This document shows, one piece after another, positions 54,661 through 64,000 of a stretch of 64,000 bases of DNA. The DNA lies in contig JAOWCC010000577.1 of the NCBI GenBank assembly GCA_030867875.1, positions 1,070,660 to 1,134,659 on the forward strand, written 5' to 3'. Within the stretch, counting starts at the first letter, position 1; the number at the start of each line of letters is the position of its first letter. The notes beneath the pieces were generated by a model. That model was not told where the DNA came from. It saw only the letters and a program-made list of their open reading frames with translations, and did not search any database. The stretch is from Actinernus sp. WN-2022. Lineage: Eukaryota; Cnidaria; Anthozoa; Actiniaria; Actinernidae. A program made the translations under genes and the position numbers.

Positions 54661-55879
54661 AAGTGAACAAGTTGCACCGTAAATACGTTGTCGGTAAGTG
54701 GTTGGTAAGTGGTTGGTAAGTGGTTGGTAAGTGGTCGGTAAGTGGTCGGTAAGTGGTCGGTAAGTGGTCGGTAAGTGGTCGGTAAGTGGTTGGTAAGTGG
54801 TCGGTAAGCTGTCGGTAAGTGGTTGGTAAGTGGTCGGTAAAATTGTGTCGGTAAGCTGTTGGTAAGCTGTCGGTAAGCTGTCGGTAAGCTGTCGGTAAGC
54901 TGTCGGTAAGCTGTCGGTAAGTGGTTGACTCATTTGAACCAAAATATGCTTTATACCTTCTTAAGTTTCCAACGTTCTGGCAACGATAAACCGCTTCGAT
55001 AACAGATAACAAATTAAAATATCCGCGGCACTCACTGTTGGGCCTCTCCTGTTGTGTCAAAAACCAGACAATCAGTCTGAAAGCGCATGAATCGTTATCT
55101 CATACTGGCTCAATAATATTTTCAACCAAAATACTCTTAATAGCTTCCAAAGTTTCCAACGTTGTGGCAACGATAAACCCCTTCAAATTTCGCTCTTTGT
55201 TCCGTTCGAAATTTCGACAAAAAATCGATCAGATACGTGAAAATTCGAATGCCAAGGCGAAATATCGCCAACCTGCGAGCAACATTCAAAGATATTTCGT
55301 TTATTGTCAAACGAAAAGGTTATCGAAATATCCTACGTGTTCATTGCACAATTTCGTATTTTAACCTTTCTTTCACCAGGATTAAAGCGTGACAAATTCG
55401 AATTCATGACAAACAATTTTACAAACGTTTTGGTTAATGATTCGAAAATAATAGATTTGCCGCAGTGTGCCGCAGTTTGCCGCAGTTTGTTTAAAGAACA
55501 CGTGATATCACGTGGGAATCCAAGATGGCACAGGTTCAAGACGGATATATTGAGTTCACTATTTTCATCAATATCCAACTATCTACAACGTAGTAAGAAT
55601 ACGCTATTGACAAATTCCATTCTAACATTGGAAAGCTACGTGATATCAAGAGCGTAGCGTGTATGTACGCACATACGCACACTTTGAGTTTGAGACGAAA
55701 ATTCCCTGTTTGTACTATCAGCTGGATTTTACTTTGAGACGAAAATTCCCTGTGGAAACCATTCCTCAAGTACTGTCGGTAAGCTGTTGGTAAGCTGTCG
55801 GTAAGCTGTTGGTAAGCTGTTGGTAAGCTGTCGGTAAGCTGTCGGCCGACAACAAATTTACGGTGCAACTTGTTCACTT
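54661..55879. mobile_element. Element FB3, 1.2 kb copy with 11-bp arrays
   Basis: The ends AAGTGAACAAGTTGCACCGT and its complement, with TA outside, split the LINE endonuclease. An array of 11-bp units, CGGTAAGTGGT shifting to CGGTAAGCTGT, fills 54690-54930. A second array of CGGTAAGCTGT units in the same orientation lies at 55776-55845 near the other end. The middle contains one open frame (55304-55657) with no recognised domain. Relatives lie at 42311 and 19310. Confidence 0.85.
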
Positions 55880-56621
55880 TAGCCAAGTTCTTCAAGGCTT
55901 GTCTTATCCTTACCATTTGGATTATAATAAGTACCAAATAGAATAGACTTTCTCCCCTGTATTTGTAGCTGTGACCACAGGATCTCACAATCAGTTTCAA
56001 GTTCTTCTTTTCTAGTCACAATTAAGTCATTCTTAATTGCTTGGAGAACACCACCATGCTGGGTGTTTGAGACCCTATCCCTCCTAAGAATTGTGTAGCC
56101 AGCTGGGAAGATTTCAGAATTACAGATATGACTCTGTACCCATTATCATATCTGGATTGTAAGTTGATATGATAATTATGTTCAAGATCAGCAACTTTAG
56201 ATCGTATACTTTGAAAGTTAATAAGTAAACAGCGAAGTTTTGAGGTAACTCTGGTGGGATCTTGTTTACTTGAAGTTTTGGGATTGGTCTTGGTTGTTTT
56301 TGCCTGTTACTGCTGGTATTTGGTGATAAGTATGTATTGGTGATATACATGTAGATAATAGAGGCGGTGAGCCAGGAGAGGAGCAGTTGAAACTTAGACT
56401 CTCGAAGCTGTTATTGTCAGTAAAGTCTAGCATATCATTCAAGAGAAATGTTGTAGAGAACTTTGGGATTGCACAGCAGTTGCAGATTCACACGAGCTTA
56501 GAGTCAATTCCGAAGTTCTCGTAGGACTCAGAGTAGACGAGGTGCACTTAATGTGATACCACACAATTGCCTTTTGATTGCACTTGACTGGTTCGTTGCA
56601 CAGGCCACATGGATGTTTCGA

Positions 56622-56645
56622 GGGCCCTGGATTCAACTGAACATC
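56622..56645 (-). other. 2A-like peptide DVQLNPGP in LINE N-terminus
   Basis: The frame reads STCLLLSGDVQLNPGP. The canonical 2A 'stop-carry on' core is D(V/I)ExNPGP, and this differs only by E to Q at the third position. 2A-like sequences are known at the N-terminus of APE-type LINEs of sea urchins and other invertebrates. The leucine-rich run just before the motif is also typical. Activity of the Q variant is unknown. Confidence 0.75.
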
Positions 56646-56892
56646 ACCACTCAGTAGGAGGCAGGTAGACAGCCGTTGGAAAGAACCATAATGTTTCGCG
56701 CTCGATTTCAAAATGGCGGCAGGCTTGCTTACTTTCAAAGGCTGCAGTTCTGACCATAAAGGAGGAGGATTCTTGCTGCATATTGTGTTCATCATGTAGA
56801 ATGTTAATGGAATGACTTTCTAGTAATTTAGAACGCAGTAACAGTGCGAAAATGAGTAAAATAAACGGAGCTACGAAGCGAATGGCCGCCAT

Positions 56893-57571
56893 GTTTAGTG
56901 ACCTTTTCTCGTTTTTGCGTTAAGTAGCTGCAATTTATAGTGATTTAGAGATCCCACAGCAGAGATATGTGAAATGTCACAGACATTAGAGCTTGTCAAT
57001 GCTACTCTTAAATTTGAGATTAAATAAAGTATATGTATGTAGGTATGTAGGTATGTATGCCAGCATGAGTAAACAGCACCCATCAACTGCCAGGTATAAC
57101 TGTTCATAGCGAATAAATGAATATATTATGCAGTATGTACATGTATACTAAACTTAACATAAAAACCTTTAAAATACTACTAGTGCACAGTACTATTAAT
57201 AGCAGAATACAACGAAATCTGCTTTGTTACCATCCCTACATGAGCGTAAAAATAACTCCTTACAGTAATTGCATAAAAATATCTAAGCATCCAGAAATTA
57301 AAGATTCTTTATACTTTGGTATCTGTTGGCCAACCTCGATGTGTTATAATATGTGACCTTACACAGGAAAATTAACACTAACGGGTATCGTAAATGCTTT
57401 GAAAAACATCTATGACTGTTTGGTATCCGTTCGAACGGATTCACTTACCAGCGTTCGAAAATTGTTTTCAACCAAACCGTTTTTTTTGTCAAAGTCCATC
57501 TGTTTAGTTAACGAGTTCAACGTTAAAATGGGTTTTCTCAAACCGTTTGGAATGGTTTTCTCAAATTCAAC
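56893..57571. other. Upstream intron or flank, no recognised feature
   Basis: Short (TATG)n-like run near 57030-57058. No gene recognised on either strand; further attractin exons were looked for on - but none could be supported. Confidence 0.4.
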
Positions 57572-57890
57572 ATGAATTGTCAAGTGGTAATATTGTGTGT
57601 TCAAAAATCAGTACGCATCAATAAAACATCTCTATTAGTATATGTTCCAGTATTTAAGCTTCACAGCAAGCTACGTTTCACGTCTATACGTTCACTAGAA
57701 CCAAAAATAAACAAATATCACACTCCAGTGTCGGAAGGTTCTACATTTGTATAATTACGAAGTCAACATAAAGTGGCAAGCAGTATTATCGTGTGTTCAA
57801 AAATGACTTTCAGCTAATCATTACGCATCAATAAAACACCTCTATTAGTATTTCCCAGTTTCTAAGCTTCACAACAAGCTATGTTACATG
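57572..57890 (+). repeat. Tandem duplication, about 200 bp x 2
   Basis: Both halves contain TTGTGTGTTCAAAAATCA- or TCGTGTGTTCAAAAATGA-type sequence, ACGCATCAATAAAACA, CTCTATTAGTAT and AAGCTTCACA(G/A)CAAGCTA. They are diverged. Confidence 0.75.
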
Positions 57891-58024
57891 CCACGTGAGC
57901 ATCCACAGCCATCTTTTATGATGTTCTTTACTTTAGCTTCTATTTTTTGGTCGTTGTTTAGCTGTTCGTGATCCATAGTCGTATTTTGAATGAGTCAGTC
58001 AAGCTGGTCTATTTGAATAGACAA

Positions 58025-58765
58025 CAACACACCTCCCGGTTAGCTCAGTGGTTAAGCTCCGGTCTGTCGAGCAGGAGGTCGCGTTTTCAAACCCCGGCCG
58101 GACCAACACTCAGGGTCTTAAAGTGCCCCTCACTATACGATCAAATTTTGACATATCAATGTTTTTGCATATTCATAAAGTAGAGTTCATATATTATTAC
58201 CAGTTCAAATTGTTTTTCGATACAACGACAGGAAGTCTTATTTTTTTAGCTCCGAATATTGAATCTACACGTCCGCCATTACTGGAAGCCGTGCCCTTTG
58301 TTCAGCTTTAAACAAAGGTTTATTCACCGGAAATGATGTCATACACTTAACGCTCGCCTGCAGAACACAACGCCTGGAGGCATATTTCTACTAAAAACGT
58401 CTTCACGTACATAAGAAGAAAGTTATATTTATCTTTGCGAGGTTGGCTACTTTTTTATGCACGCTATTTCGCGCCACGAGGTTGTCATGTTAAGTGTATG
58501 ACATCACTTCCGGTGAATAAACCTTTGTTTAAAGCTGAACAAAGGGCACGGCTTCCAGCAATGGCGGACAGGATTTTACCGGTAAACTCTCCTAAAATTT
58601 GTGGTTTAAGATGCCCATTTGGGAATATTTTTTACTATTTCGGATATTTCTAATACTGATTGACCTATAGACACTGAAAAAGTGGCAAATCGAAATGGTA
58701 AATTTTCGTCGTAGTGGCACTTTAATACAGTAAACGGTTAGACCTTCACGCCTTCTCGTATGTCC
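58025..58765 (+). repeat. tRNA-derived SINE, family B, copy split by a MITE
   Basis: The head (GGTTAGCTCAGTGGTTAAGC; TTTTCAAACCCCGGCCGGAC) runs to AACACTCAGGGTCTTAA. The MITE at 58122-58721 follows, and the body resumes with GGTTAGACCTTCAC as in the 48.9 kb copy. The pieces therefore belong to one insertion. Confidence 0.85.
58122..58721 (+). mobile_element. TTAA-flanked palindromic MITE, family T1, copy 3
   Basis: TTAA lies at 58118-58121 and 58722-58725. The ends are AGTGCCCCTCACTATACGAT and GTCGTAGTGGCACT. The inner arms are the best preserved of the three copies: GCCCTTTGTTCAGCTTTAAA at 58288 faces TTTAAAGCTGAACAAAGGGC at 58530, followed by TGATGTCATAC / GTATGACATCA. Confidence 0.92.
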
Positions 58766-58804
58766 CCAATTAGCTGCAAAGCTAAATACATTGACATTTA
58801 AATA

Positions 58805-61284
58805 AAGTCACTTGTTTTCTGACATTTCCGACCATTTACCGGTTTTTTCGATTTGTTCCGATGACACGCTGTATCATAACCCAAATGATTATATTCTTGT
58901 TCGTGACAAAAGCCAAAACAACTTAGCTAATTTTAAAGATAAGTTAGAAACAATTAATTGGTCTCAACTTGACGCGTATAATGACCCTAAGAAAGCATAC
59001 AATAGCTTCTTAAAAGAATACACTTCTACTTATAACACGTGCTTTCCGTTACGAAGAATAAAGGCAAAACGCCGCCTCCGCCATGGTTATCAAAAGGCCT
59101 CCTTAAGTCCATAAAAAGAAAAAACAAGTTATATAAAAAATACCTGCGTTTTCCAACTCCTAATCACGAACTGTCTTATAAAGATTACAAAAACAAATTA
59201 AATCATTCTCTGAGAATTGCTAAACGCCTGTATTACGAAAAAATATTAGAAGACAATAAGTCAAACATTAAAGCCACCTGGAGGATTCTTAATGAAGTTA
59301 TCAACAAAAAAAGGTCGAAGCCTAAATTAACCTCGACGTTTAAAGTTGACGACCATGAAATTTCAGATCCTGTTGAAATTGCTAATAGATTTTGTAATTA
59401 TTTCACTAATATTGGGCCTAACTTAGCTAAAAAAATACAGCCTTCAGCCATGTCTCATCAGAATTTTCTTTCCGGCTTTTTTTCGAGTTCAGTGTTTTTT
59501 AATCCAACAACCAAAGAAGAGATGATAGAAATTGCCAACAGCTTTAAACCAGGAAAAGCCTCTGGGTATGACAACATACCTATGTCTATAATAAAACAAT
59601 CTATTGATATTATTTCTGAACCCTTGACTCACATTATCAATTTACCCATTAGTCATGGTTTGTTCCTGATGAAATGAAAATTGCTCGCGTGATTCCTCTG
59701 TTTAAAGCTGATAAACAAGATTTGTTCACCAATTATAGACCAGTCTCAATTCTACCAAGCTTCTCTAAATTTTTGGAAAGAGTAATTTATAACCGCCTAT
59801 TGATATACATTAATAAATGTAATATTTTAAATGATAATCAGTTCGGTTTCAGAAAAAATCACTCTACAGCGCTTGCTTTGATCGACATATATGATAAAAT
59901 TTCATCTGCAATTGATCGTAAAGAAATTGCTGTTGGAATTTTTCTAGATTTATCAAAAGCCTTCGACACTGTTAACCACAGCATTCTTTTTGACAAACTT
60001 GAACATTACGGGATTCGTGGCATAGCATTAGATTGGATTAAAAGTTACTTTTCCAACAGAACACAATTCGTTCAGTTTAATGAGCACTGCTCTTCTCCTA
60101 AAAAGATTTGCTGTGGGGTACCCCAGGCTCAATTCTTGGTCCTTTATTTTTTTTATTGTATATCAATGACTTGAATAATGTTTCTAATGTATTAGAGCTT
60201 ATTCTATTTGCTGATGACACGAATATATTTTTCTCTCACAAAGACCCTGTTTACCTGATCAATACTCTGAATGCTGAAATAAACAAATTATCAGATTGGT
60301 TCAAGGCAAATAAACTCTCATTGAATTTAACAAAGACAAAATTCATGATATTTAAACCCAGACAAAATAGACAATGTCATAATCTTCAGTTGGTTATAAA
60401 CAACCAGATAATTGATCAAGTAAAAGAAACCATGTTTCTAGGGGTAATACTAGATGAACACTTATCTTGGAAACCATATATATCTCATATAGCCAACAAA
60501 ATATCGAAATCTGTAGGAATCATTTTTAAATCTAGTTTTTACCTTTCCAAAACGTCTTTACGAACACTGTATTATGCAATGATTTATCCTTACCTTCAAT
60601 ATTGTAATTTAGTCTGGGCTTCTACTTACCCATCCAATCTTCGTCGTATAGTACTACTTCAAAAACGTGTCATTAGAATCCTAATGAAGACTAAATTTGA
60701 TGCTCACACTGATCCTATTTTCAAAGAACTAAACATAATTAAATTCCATGACATTCTTTTGTTACAGATAGGTCAATTTATGTACTCCTACAAAAATGGT
60801 CTTTTGCCAATTAAATTTAACAACATGTTTTTAACAAATGATCAAGTCCATAATTACAACACTAGAAATGCTCCAGCTTTTCGCACTCCCTTATGTAAAA
60901 CCAACATAAGGCAGTTTTCTGTATACTTTCAAGGTCCAAAGTTATTTAATTCACTTGATACTGAACTTATTAACTCCGCCTCCCTTTCTCTTTTCAAAGT
61001 AAATTTTAAATCCTATCTCTTTTGTAAATATTAATCTTGATTAATTATTATTAAGAATACAGGTAACGTAAAAAATAACAAGAAAAAAACGCCAGTTCGT
61101 CATAGTTACTCGTTATGTCTATCCACTTGCTGTTATTTTAAGAGGAAGCCTAAATTCACATAAGCCCTTAATGGTTTCTTTTTAGGCTTCCTCGCCATTA
61201 ACCTTTATATATATTTACTTTGTATTATCTACTTTGTAACTTCTATTAGTGGCGAATAAAATACAATACAATACAATACAAAAA
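58805..61284 (+). pseudogene. LINE ORF2, 5'-truncated, with 3' UTR
   Basis: It begins inside the APE endonuclease (SDISDHLPVF near 58820). It continues through a connector (59039-59677), RT fingers and palm (NYRPVSILP, QFGFRKNHSTALAL, FLDLSKAFDTVNHSIL), the break at GVPQ/GSILGP, the FADD catalytic box at 60207, the thumb and a C-terminus ending in WN-less FNSLDTELINS..FKVNFKSYL before TAA near 61034. Three single-base frameshifts (near 59075, 59665 and 60125) interrupt an otherwise intact frame, so it is fairly young. The 3' UTR has a stem AGGAAGCCTAAA / TTTAGGCTTCCT (61142-61190) and an (ATACA)n tail at 61261-61281. It is CR1/jockey-like. Confidence 0.94.
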
Positions 61285-61587
61285 TACACTTACTTACTAT
61301 TCAGTTTTCAACAAGTCATGCCGTTTTTACACCTGGGAGTTTTACTAAGGTACTGAGTTTACTAAAGCCAGGTTTCCATATAATCATCTCTGTCATAAGG
61401 ATCGTCTCTGTCGCTTCAGAATTAATTTACCAAGCGATCGGGACGATTATATGGAAACACTCCCGGGACGATCGCAGATGATCCTTACGACAGAAACGAC
61501 CCGATTACAGAGACGATCGGAAGTGATGGCTCTTTTTAAATGGAAACCAGTCGCGGACGATCCTTACGACACATGCACATTTTCAAG

Positions 61588-61710
61588 ATGGCGGCGCGCG
61601 TCGAAAGTGCAGGATTTATGGAAGTGCAGCGATATGAATGCCTTTACGATAAATTAGTAAGGCCTACAAAAACAGGCAGAAAAGTTCAATATGACGGCCG
61701 CACAAGCTGA
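61588..61710 (+). pseudogene. MADF-like fragment, N-terminal part
   Basis: This 40-codon frame reads MAARVESAGFMEVQRYECLY then DKLVRPTKTGRK. The V..YECLYDK motif is the first helix of MADF (Myb/SANT-like) DNA-binding domains, found in host regulators and as the second protein of PIF/Harbinger transposons. The frame stops at TGA 61708. Confidence 0.5.
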
Positions 61711-61858
61711 TAAAAAGAATAAAAACATTCGAACTTCTTATGGCCAATACCTAAAAAAGTGTAAAAGCATTCCATCTGGTTCGGGAAGAGATGGCGTGCC
61801 TATACCAGGTGAATTGCGAATTTGGAGTGGCTTGACCATTACATTAGCCAAAGATTGA
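61691..61858 (+). pseudogene. MADF-like fragment, C-terminal part
   Basis: In another frame it reads AAQADKKNKNIRTSYGQYLK then KCKSIPSGSGRDGVPIPGE. The 'R..Y...LKK.KS.PSGSG.D.V' pattern is the last part of MADF domains. The middle helix is missing between the two frames, so it is an internally deleted relic. A nuclease partner (DDE transposase) is not present. Confidence 0.5.
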
Positions 61859-62304
61859 CTGCCGCCATTTTGTATCGAGTTTGGCGGCAAGATAAGTATT
61901 GTTGGACCCAGTCCGGCCGCACGATCTTATGACAGACGCAATCATATGGAAACCAGGAATTGCAAGGATCGTCTGGGATCGTCCCGATCGCTTGGTAAAT
62001 TCTGAAGCGACAGAGACGATTCTTACGACAGAGACGATTCTTACGACAGAGACGATTATATGGTAACCGGGCTTAACCTAGGTAAACATCTATTTTGTGT
62101 AAACGTCAACAGAAACCTTAGTAAATGTCATCGGACACAATAGCAATTTGACCTAAGTAAAAGTTGGGTTTACTCTTCTATTAGGCATGGTTTAGCACGG
62201 ATTGCAAACGGGCTGAGGTGCCCGGTCGAACGGATGGCCAAGCCGTTTGAATGTTCTGAAAAAAGTATCAAACGGTTGGTAAAATTTTCGAACCGGTTAC
62301 AGCT

Positions 62305-62390
62305 GATCGTTCGAACGCTTTCGGTCGGTCGTTCGAACGCTTTCGGTCGGTCATTCGAATGCTTTCAACTGATCGTTCGAACAAACTTAT
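62305..62390 (+). repeat. TTCGAACG minisatellite, about 4 units
   Basis: Units of about 21-23 bp contain GATCGTTCGAACGCTTTC and GGTCGTTCGAACGCTTTCGG variants. TTCGAACG motifs also occur singly near 57430. Confidence 0.75.
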
Positions 62391-62689
62391 ACCATGGCAT
62401 TTCGGGGTATTAGTGATTTAAATTGCCCCTCAAGCCTCGGGAAGATTTGTAAAAGTCCCTCGGCCGCTACAAATCAGCCTTAAACACAAGACTAAATGTA
62501 GATTATTACAATATTTATATCGGCATAGCAATCGAAACTTGTTTAATTTGACCCAGAGAGATAATCAGGGTGGGTAGCAAGCCACATAATTTTAATTTCG
62601 TTTACCTAACTGATGTGTTGTGAAACAGCGCCCCCACAATTGCACAAACATGCCGGGCTTGATCGCGTCAATGCTTTCACACAATTTAA

Positions 62690-62805
62690 TAAGGAATGGC
62701 ATTATTTTTGCAATAAAATTGCTCCGTGTGTCTCGTTCTTGTGTCATTGCATATATTCTGCTATGTTGGGCTAGTTATGATCGGTTTTTAACAGGGAGGT
62801 TTTAA
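62690..62805 (+). repeat. Diverged half-arm of the 614-bp palindrome
   Basis: TTTGCAATAAA, then TTCTTGTGTC, TATTCTGCTAT, TTGGGCTA and TGATCGGTTTTTA follow the same order and spacing as 43494-43595 of the palindrome arm. No inverted partner is seen here. Confidence 0.55.
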
Positions 62806-64000
62806 CTTTTCAGGTGTTTCGTTTCAGTTGCACAAAGCCATGCAGTCAGTACAGATCGAACCGGATAACTCGCAAATTATATAGCTCCAATAATACACAA
62901 GTTTCGAAAACAATGCCAATATCAATATTGTCATAATCTACCTTAGTCTTGCATTTAAGGCTGACAAGTTCCATACAAAAACACACAGCGAATCTTTACA
63001 TCATAGCACAACACCAGTTTTACACTAGCTCGGTAGTCGCCTTTTGTTGTTCGTCTGATATTCTCGCCTTCCACATGCTTTTCTTCGTCCTCTCAGTCTT
63101 CTGAACTTCTCTCACAATATCGTCTTCATGATATTTTTGTTCTAGTACGAAATTGCTCTGCCATATCGATGAAAATCTACTCTAATTCCGAGCATGTGAA
63201 AATTCTACAAAGAAAACAAGTCGCTACAAGTTAGCAGCAAGACTCCGGTGGGACGAAGTGACGTAAAAAACGTCACAGGAACTAATGTCAACAAAATGGC
63301 GGCGCCCAGGTCTTCGCGGGGAAAACTTCGAGGGGCTCGTTCTCAACTCTGAAAAAGTTATATCAAATTTTAATACATTTTCTGAACAAAGTACATCTGA
63401 AAGATGCTTTTGAGCCCAAATGTGTTTTTCACTCGGGTATCCCTTTAAGGTTTTTGAAAATGCTCGAGTAGTGCCAATCAAATAGCTATATTTACACACG
63501 TGTAATTTTGTCGCTCACTGTAGCCTTTTGGGAGTGTTTTAATTGAGCTTTTACGTGCACTACGAGTGAAATTATCCACAAAATAAACTTGGCGACTTGC
63601 TCATGACTGTAGAGAAATCTGCGACAATCTTTTGAGAGAAGCCGCTTCTAAAGCGTCCTACTTTCAAAAAGCTTTACTTCAGATAAACAAATATCGCAGT
63701 CGTGACAAAGTTGTATCACAAACGGTATAAAAACACAATTCCGAATGTTTTAGCTTTCAAATCGTACACTGCATTATACTTCTTTGAGCATGCAAGTTTT
63801 AAAACATATGTTAGTGACGTTTGCTCGAATCAGCAATCATTATGTGTCATTTGTGATTTGATTATGCTTTGAACATGTTTAAGATAAATAAAGCCGGTCA
63901 GCATGACTTGGCGGCTGAGTTTGAATGCCTAGAAAAAAAACAGCTAATCCTGCAGACCATGGTGGTGGGGATTCTGCCTCATCACATAAAGCTCAGTGGT
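62806..64000. other. No recognised gene
   Basis: 63225-63460 looks like one end of a repeat (TTAAAGGGATACCCGAGTGA on -), but no partner end is visible. Nothing coding could be supported up to the right edge. Confidence 0.4.

Larger units (their letters stand above)
52745..56892 (-). pseudogene. Decayed LINE with 2A-like motif, endonuclease and RT
   Basis: On - the order is: an N-terminal piece (56795-56439) with a 2A-like motif and half a PHD-like finger (HPCGLCNEPVKCNQ...WYHIKC). Next is an APE-type endonuclease start in broken frames (IIIxGTESYL; FPAGYTILRRDRVSNTQHGG; LWSQLQIQG near 56150-55900). The inserted element (54661-55879) follows, then the endonuclease end (EPTRRQGSAENILDVILTNN near 54480), a connector (54276-53904) and RT (53900-52985: KAPGPDHIS, HGFRSKHSTETQL, LAILDFSKAF, SGVPQ, CLFADD). 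The RT is cut short after FADDC. The 3' UTR ends near 52745 with ACTTAATAACTGATGATGAT. Multiple frameshifts make it inactive. It lies in an attractin intron, in the same direction as the gene. Confidence 0.9.
61365..62074. mobile_element. Inverted-repeat element FB5 carrying MADF-like sequence
   Basis: The left arm AAGCCAGGTTTCCATATAAT, then CGTCTCTGTCGCTTCAGAAT and CCAAGCGATCGGGACGAT, faces its complement at the right (ATCGTCCCGATCGCTTGG; ATTCTGAAGCGACAGAGACG; ATTATATGGTAACCGGGCTT). The right arm has extra copies of a GACAGAGACGATTCTTAC unit. The interior holds coding remnants of a MADF-type protein (next entries). Confidence 0.85.

Noticed and set aside
54581..55060. 159-codon ORF with LPTTYRPLTDH repeats
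   Set aside because: The 11-residue repeat is the three-fold reading of an 11-bp DNA unit, so it stays open in all frames without stops; no protein family.
57410..64000. Further upstream attractin exons (kelch, CUB) on -
   Set aside because: No frame with kelch GG or CUB signatures plus splice sites could be found by eye; they probably lie beyond the right edge.

Overview
This is animal nuclear DNA. It has spliced protein genes, long repeat-filled introns, several tRNA-derived SINE families, 5'-truncated LINEs and many small inverted-repeat elements. The repeat style and the divergence of the two host genes from their vertebrate relatives suggest a cnidarian, probably an anthozoan such as a stony coral or sea anemone. 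The species is an inference; the sequence alone does not prove it. Two host genes lie tail to tail. At the left edge, on +, are the last two exons of the second-largest RNA polymerase II subunit (RPB2/POLR2B, 408-904). On - is the 3' part of an attractin-like gene. I could assemble sixteen exons between 52637 and 12137 whose reading phases chain without a break. They encode PSI-type cysteine modules, two laminin-type EGF modules, a juxtamembrane ectodomain, one transmembrane helix and a cytoplasmic tail carrying MASRP and ending in APCI. The upstream CUB, kelch and signal-peptide exons lie beyond the window or were not found. Everything else is mobile or repetitive DNA. Roughly by position: 1-12 kb has SINEs, a 1.4 kb interspersed repeat, RT and Tc1 relics, a helicase-like relic and several MITEs. 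12-24 kb has attractin exons 12-16, a fold-back element with tandem arrays (13.65-15.07 kb), TTAA-flanked MITEs, a LINE 3' end and a 2.4 kb repeat with a nested MITE. 24-32 kb is one long intron with a 1.1 kb TTAA-flanked element, a 47-bp satellite and duplicated segments. 32-46 kb holds exons 4-10 among two minus-strand LINE relics, an 88-bp tandem array inside a fold-back, a 614-bp near-perfect palindrome and a LINE split by a SINE. 46-53 kb holds exons 1-3, a 2 kb fold-back with a nested element, and an unrecognised ORF. 52.7-56.9 kb is a decayed LINE with endonuclease, RT and a 2A-like motif, split by a 1.2 kb element carrying 11-bp arrays. 57-64 kb has a SINE split by a TTAA MITE, a nearly intact LINE ORF2, and a fold-back that carries MADF-like coding sequence. 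The only genes likely to work for the host are POLR2B and the attractin-like receptor. No open and intact transposase or reverse transcriptase was found: each LINE is truncated or frameshifted, and most DNA elements are non-coding. The most noteworthy features are the nested and fold-back elements with internal satellite arrays, the large palindrome, the 2A-bearing LINE, the MADF-carrying inverted-repeat element, and the attractin architecture without a lectin domain between its PSI modules.
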